From contig JARKQP010000589.1 of assembly GCA_029974875.1 (NCBI GenBank), forward strand, positions 1 to 10,111: 10,111 bases of DNA. The letters are read 5' to 3'. A program made the position numbers and the translations under genes. Positions within the stretch are counted from its first letter, which is position 1; each line of letters begins with the position of its first letter. The DNA comes from Mobilitalea sp. Lineage in GTDB: Bacteria; Bacillota_A; Clostridia; Lachnospirales; Lachnospiraceae. The notes under the pieces were generated by a model. The model was given only the letters and a program-made list of their open reading frames with translations. It searched no databases and had not been told where the DNA came from. Shown piece after piece: positions 7,011-10,111 of the stretch.

Positions 7011-9356
7011 CTATCGAACCACCTTCATAGCACGCATGGCATTTAAGATGGCAATGATGGTTACGCCTACATCACCAAAAACCGCCTCCCACATGGTAGC
7101 AATACCAAAGGTCGCAAGGGAAAGGAACACAAGCTTCACACCCATGGCAAATAGGATGTTCTGCCATACGATTGCCCTGGTTTTCCGGGCAACCTTGATG
7201 GCGGATACAATCTTGGAGGGTTCATCCGTCATCAGGACAACATCGGCAGCTTCAATGGCAGCGTCGGAGCCCAATGCCCCCATAGCAATGCCGATGTCTG
7301 CCCGGGCCAGTACGGGGGCATCGTTGATGCCATCCCCGACAAATACCAGCTTTCCTTTGGAATTCCGGTTCTTATCCAGCTGCTCCAGCTGTTCTACCTT
7401 CTGGTGGGGCAGCAGCTCGGAGTACACCGCATCTAAACCGATCTCACGTCCTATGGCTTCGCCAGCCACCCTTGTGTCACCGGTCAGCATAGCAGTATGA
7501 TTGATCCCCAGAGCCTTCAGCTCCTGGAGGGCTTTCTTGCTGTCAGGCTTGATTTCATCAGAAATTACTATGTAGCCTGCATAAATGCCTTCCACTGCCA
7601 GGTGCACCACGCTTCCAAGCTCATTTGCCTGCTGCCATGGGATATGCTCTGCATCCATCAGCTTTCCATTGCCGGCAAGGACAGCCTTGCCATCGATCTT
7701 AGCACGGATTCCCTGTCCGGCAACCTCTTCCTGCTCCATAATCCGGTCCGGGCTAATGGGTTGCCGGTATGCCTTCTGTATGGATAGGGCGATGGGATGG
7801 TTAGAGAAGCTTTCCGCATGGGCAGCATAGAAGAGCAGCTCCTCCTCTGTCCAGCCGTTGGCAGCCACAGCCTTTGTCACCTTGAAGATACCCTTAGTTA
7901 AGGTGCCGGTTTTATCAAAGACGATGGTGTCCACATTGTTGAGGGCCTCCAGGTAGTTGCTGCCCTTTACTAAAATACCGTTCTTTGATGCGCCTCCGAT
8001 ACCGCCGAAGAAGCTTAGTGGAATGGAGATCACCAGAGCACAGGGGCAGGATATTACAAGAAAGGCCAGCGCCCTGTAGAGCCAGTCAGTAAACTGGGCT
8101 CCCGGAAGGATAAGGGGAGGGATCACTGCAAGTGCCAAGGCGGCAAAGGTGACGAAGGGAGTATAATATTTTGCGAATTTGGTAATAAAATTCTCCGTAG
8201 GAGCCTTCTTGCTGCTGGCATTCTGCACCAGGTCAAGGATCTTGGAAATGGTGGATTCCTCGAATTCCTTTGAGACCTCAATGGTTAATACACCGTTTTT
8301 ATTAATGGAACCGGACAATACCTCGTCACCGGGCTCCACATCCCTGGGAAGGGACTCTCCCGTCAGCGCGGAGGTATCCAGTGCGGAGGTGCCTTCCAGG
8401 ATCCGCCCGTCTAAGGGGATCTTTTCACCGGGCTTTACTAGGATGTAATCGCCGATGCCCACTTCTTCCGGTGTTACCCTGCGGATTTCACCGCTTATCT
8501 TTAGGTTGGCAAAATCAGGCCGTATGTCCATCAGGGCGGAGATGGATTTGCGGGAGCGGTTGACTGCCAGACGCTGGAAGGCTTCGCCCACCTGGTAAAA
8601 CAGCATTACTGCAACACCCTCCGGGTAGTTGCCGATGGCAAAAGCACCGATGGTAGCCACGCTCATAAGAAAGTTTTCGTCGAAAACCTGACCCTTGGAA
8701 ATGTTTTTTAATGCCCGGTGGACTACCTCCCCACCAATTAGCAGATAGCTTAGCAGGAATATAATTAATTCAGCGGAAGGAGAAAAATCAAAGAAAAGAC
8801 CTACAGCGAATAAAAGGGCACCTGCAGTCAGAATGAGGCGCAAAGCCCATTGTTTGACGGCTGTAGATCCGCTTTTCTCCGGCTTCTTATCTGTGTAGGA
8901 GATCTGGATGCCTGGTTCAATGTCCAGGGCAATCTGTGAGGCCTGCCGGATAATGGACGGAAGAGCTGATTTGTTGACTGCCTCAACGGTGAGCCGTTGG
9001 GAGACAAAATCAAGGGAAGCTGCCTTAACTCCTTCGATATGGCGTACCTGTGCTTCAATCCTTTGTGCACAGTCAGCGCAGCAAAGCCCTAGCAGATACA
9101 GGGTTTTTTGTCCGGGCTGGGTGGCTTCCTTTTCAAGCATAACTACCGCAGGGTCATGCCTCTTTATGATTGAATCAGCCTGTGCAATCAGGCTGTTGGC
9201 TGTTGTGTTGTCGGTAATCTCCATAGAGAGGGTTTTTGACACAAAATCCAGGGAAGCACTTGTGACGCCGTTAAGCTTTTTTACATCCTGCTCGATTTTG
9301 GCGGCACAGTTACCGCAGCAAAGTCCCTCCAGGGTAAATTGTTTTGTCATAGCCAT
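7011..9356 (-). CDS. cadA: P1B-2 heavy-metal (Zn/Cd/Pb) efflux ATPase
   Basis: This 781-residue P-type ATPase should export Zn2+, Cd2+ or Pb2+ across the cytoplasmic membrane using ATP. Two N-terminal HMA domains carry CCGNC (13-17) and CCADC (92-96). They are followed by a membrane region, the actuator TGES (332-335), the ion-path CPC (437-439), the phosphorylation site DKTGT (481-485, Asp481), HP (520-521) and GDGIND (674-679). Lys741 and Asp762 (in GDVGVT) stand where ZntA has its transport-site Lys and Asp, which points to the P1B-2 group rather than copper pumps. The start at 9356 (MAMTKQF) has GAGGAG 9 bases upstream; a longer in-frame start at 9410 would overlap the regulator gene and lacks such a site. 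It is the second gene after a metal-sensing repressor 19 bp upstream. The double-Cys CCxxC form is notable, since many homologues have DCxxC. Confidence 0.95.
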   Translation of the reverse strand: MAMTKQFTLEGLCCGNCAAKIEQDVKKLNGVTSASLDFVSKTLSMEITDNTTANSLIAQADSIIKRHDPAVVMLEKEATQPGQKTLYLLGLCCADCAQRIEAQVRHIEGVKAASLDFVSQRLTVEAVNKSALPSIIRQASQIALDIEPGIQISYTDKKPEKSGSTAVKQWALRLILTAGALLFAVGLFFDFSPSAELIIFLLSYLLIGGEVVHRALKNISKGQVFDENFLMSVATIGAFAIGNYPEGVAVMLFYQVGEAFQRLAVNRSRKSISALMDIRPDFANLKISGEIRRVTPEEVGIGDYILVKPGEKIPLDGRILEGTSALDTSALTGESLPRDVEPGDEVLSGSINKNGVLTIEVSKEFEESTISKILDLVQNASSKKAPTENFITKFAKYYTPFVTFAALALAVIPPLILPGAQFTDWLYRALAFLVISCPCALVISIPLSFFGGIGGASKNGILVKGSNYLEALNNVDTIVFDKTGTLTKGIFKVTKAVAANGWTEEELLFYAAHAESFSNHPIALSIQKAYRQPISPDRIMEQEEVAGQGIRAKIDGKAVLAGNGKLMDAEHIPWQQANELGSVVHLAVEGIYAGYIVISDEIKPDSKKALQELKALGINHTAMLTGDTRVAGEAIGREIGLDAVYSELLPHQKVEQLEQLDKNRNSKGKLVFVGDGINDAPVLARADIGIAMGALGSDAAIEAADVVLMTDEPSKIVSAIKVARKTRAIVWQNILFAMGVKLVFLSLATFGIATMWEAVFGDVGVTIIAILNAMRAMKVVR

Positions 9357-9375
9357 AATACATATCTCCTCTTTA

Positions 9376-9744
9376 TTATTTCTCACATACATGTAGCATT
9401 GCCTGGTCAAAGATGGTTTTCACGTGATCATCCGCTAAAGAGTAGTAAACTACCTTGCCATCCCTGCGGTAATTAACCAGCTTGGACTGCTTGAGGATTC
9501 TTAGCTGGTGGGAGATGGAGGATTTGGTCATTCCTAAAAGAACGGCAATATCGCAGACGCACATTTCCGTATGGAATAAAGCACTAAGGATTTTCACCCG
9601 TGTAGAATCTCCAAATACCTTAAATAAATCTGCCAGGTCAATCAAATTGTCTTCATCCGGCATATGTTCCCTAACCTCATTTACTACAGCTTCATGAATC
9701 GTATTACAGTCACATCTGTCAATGTCTGCAGCATAAGCGCACAT
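9376..9744 (-). CDS. ArsR/SmtB-family metal-sensing repressor (CadC/SmtB-like)
   Basis: This 122-residue winged-helix repressor should release DNA when it binds thiophilic metals or zinc. The helix-turn-helix lies around 64-85 (MTKSSISHQLRILK) and the beta-wing around 90-103 (VNYRRDGKVVYYSL). Cys62 and Cys64 in EMCVCD, with N-terminal Cys2, Cys11 and Cys13, match the alpha3N-type Cd/Pb site of CadC. Asp105-x-His107 and His118-x-x-Glu121 match the alpha5 zinc site of SmtB, with the same 13-residue distance. Having both suggests response to Cd/Pb and Zn. TGGAGG (9752-9757) with a 7-base spacer supports the start. It is the first gene of a two-gene operon with the efflux ATPase and probably represses its own promoter through the TGAA-N6-TTCA site just upstream. 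The family call is firm; the metal range is inferred from residues. Confidence 0.93.
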   Translation of the reverse strand: MCAYAADIDRCDCNTIHEAVVNEVREHMPDEDNLIDLADLFKVFGDSTRVKILSALFHTEMCVCDIAVLLGMTKSSISHQLRILKQSKLVNYRRDGKVVYYSLADDHVKTIFDQAMLHVCEK

Positions 9745-9767
9745 AGTATAACCTCCAATAATTGAAT

Positions 9768-9787
9768 AGTTGAATTACCTTTCAACT
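9768..9787. promoter_or_regulatory. operator for the ArsR/SmtB-type repressor
   Basis: AGTTGAA (9768-9774) and TTCAACT (9781-9787) form a perfect 7-bp inverted repeat with a 6-base centre. It contains TGAA-N6-TTCA, the core form recognised by SmtB/CzrA-type repressors. It covers the expected transcription start of the leftward promoter (about 9784), so bound repressor should block initiation. A further TTGAA half-site lies at 9762-9766. Confidence 0.75.
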
Positions 9788-9790
9788 GTA

Positions 9791-9819
9791 ATTATATTGA
9801 TTACATGAATTTGTGTCAA
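9791..9819 (-). promoter_or_regulatory. consensus sigma-A promoter of the repressor-ATPase operon
   Basis: Read on the - strand, TTGACA (9819-9814) and TATAAT (9796-9791) are both perfect, with a 17-base spacer. A promoter this strong normally needs tight repression, which fits the operator immediately downstream. Confidence 0.88.
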
Positions 9820-9907
9820 TGAAAAAAATACTTTGATAATGAAAAAATATCTCAATAATAGAAGCTATCCAATGCTAAGAAATCATGCCCAATAAATAAA
9901 AAAGCAG

Positions 9908-9936
9908 TTGACAAATGATATTATGAAGCATATACT
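9908..9936 (+). promoter_or_regulatory. near-consensus sigma-A promoter of the right-edge HMA gene
   Basis: TTGACA (9908-9913) and TATACT (9931-9936) are spaced by 17 bases, with an A-tract (9898-9903) just upstream that may act as an UP element. The predicted start near 9943 leaves a leader of about 80 bases before the gene. The 17-base spacer argues against a MerR-type activator, which uses 19-20 bases. Confidence 0.82.
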
Positions 9937-9943
9937 AATGGCA

Positions 9944-9985
9944 TACAATTAAACAATTGCTTGATTGATAAATAGTTTAATTGTA
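9944..9985. promoter_or_regulatory. 11-bp inverted repeat downstream of the rightward promoter
   Basis: TACAATTAAAC (9944-9954) and GTTTAATTGTA (9975-9985) are perfect reverse complements with 20 bases between them, beginning right at the predicted transcription start. It may be an operator or a leader hairpin. It does not contain the TGAA-N6-TTCA core of the leftward operator, so a different regulator may be involved. Confidence 0.5.
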
Positions 9986-10022
9986 CTCGTTATATTAAAT
10001 ATATTCTGAAAGGGGATTCAAT

Positions 10023-10111
10023 ATGAAAAAAATAATTAAATTACAGGATCTGGATTGTGCAAACTGTGCGGCTAAAATTGAAAATGCCGTGAAAAAGCTG
10101 GAGGGAGTAAC
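10023..10111 (+). CDS. N-terminus of a second HMA-domain protein, probably P1B ATPase (partial)
   Basis: Only 29 codons lie in the window. They read MKKIIKLQDLDCANCAAKIE and continue into an HMA (heavy-metal-associated) domain with the metal-binding CxxC at residues 12-15 preceded by Asp11. AAAGGGG (10009-10015) with a 7-base spacer and a good promoter upstream support the start. The beginning is typical of Cd/Zn/Pb-type P1B ATPases of Clostridia, and the Asp before CxxC is a Zn/Cd/Pb-type feature, unlike the CCxxC of the divergent pump. A short stand-alone metallochaperone cannot be excluded because the gene runs off the edge. Confidence 0.8.
   Translation, partial: MKKIIKLQDLDCANCAAKIENAVKKLEGV

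Noticed and set aside
9357..9410. Longer start for the efflux ATPase at 9410 (18 extra residues)
   Set aside because: It would overlap the 3' end of the repressor gene and has no ribosome binding site, whereas 9356 has GAGGAG at good spacing.
9829..9855. GATAATGAAAAAATATC resembling a Fur box
   Set aside because: Only the outer four bases are symmetric and the sequence is simple AT-rich DNA; no iron genes nearby.

Overview
The window looks like chromosomal DNA of a Gram-positive gut-type Clostridia member, most likely Lachnospiraceae. This rests on strong GGAGG-type ribosome binding sites 5-11 bases before most starts, AT-rich spacers with consensus sigma-A promoters, a GPH-family sugar symporter beside cytoplasmic esterases, and an Rpn-type PD-(D/E)XK gene of the kind abundant in that family. 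The taxonomic call is an inference; there is no rRNA or other marker.

Left part (1-5379, + strand). After an AT-rich leader holding a 21-bp perfect inverted repeat that resembles an insertion-sequence end, four genes run in the same direction: a GPH (MelB-like) sugar:cation symporter, an HSL-type alpha/beta hydrolase, a type-B carboxylesterase and a PAP2-family membrane phosphatase. The gaps are 96, 19 and 24 bp, and no clear terminator lies between them. The simplest reading is one transcription unit that imports a glycoside or conjugate and removes ester groups from it inside the cell. The substrate cannot be read from the sequence and no glycosidase is present in the window.

Middle (5380-7010). 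A 440-bp gene-poor spacer with small hairpins and two extended -10 promoter candidates leads into an Rpn/PD-(D/E)XK putative transposase-nuclease. Its C-terminal tail is a Gly/Glu heptad-free repeat encoded partly by three 12-bp tandem repeats. Several hairpins follow. They separate this rightward gene from the leftward metal-resistance operon and probably act as terminators for both strands.

Right part (7011-10111). A leftward operon encodes an ArsR/SmtB-family metal sensor carrying residues for both known classes of metal site (CVC plus N-terminal cysteines, and a DxH...HxxE site), followed 19 bp later by a P1B-2 (Zn/Cd/Pb) efflux ATPase with two N-terminal CCxxC metal-binding domains. It is driven by a perfect TTGACA-17-TATAAT promoter with a TGAA-N6-TTCA operator over the expected transcription start. 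Divergent from it, under its own near-consensus promoter and followed by a different 11-bp inverted repeat, starts a second protein with an HMA metal-binding domain (LDCANC), cut by the window edge and probably another metal-transporting ATPase. The arrangement suggests a two-pump heavy-metal defence island.

Nothing in the window amounts to a clearly undescribed system. The most unusual points are the paired divergent metal pumps with different Cys motifs, the esterase-pair/symporter operon of unknown substrate, and the IS-end-like inverted repeat.
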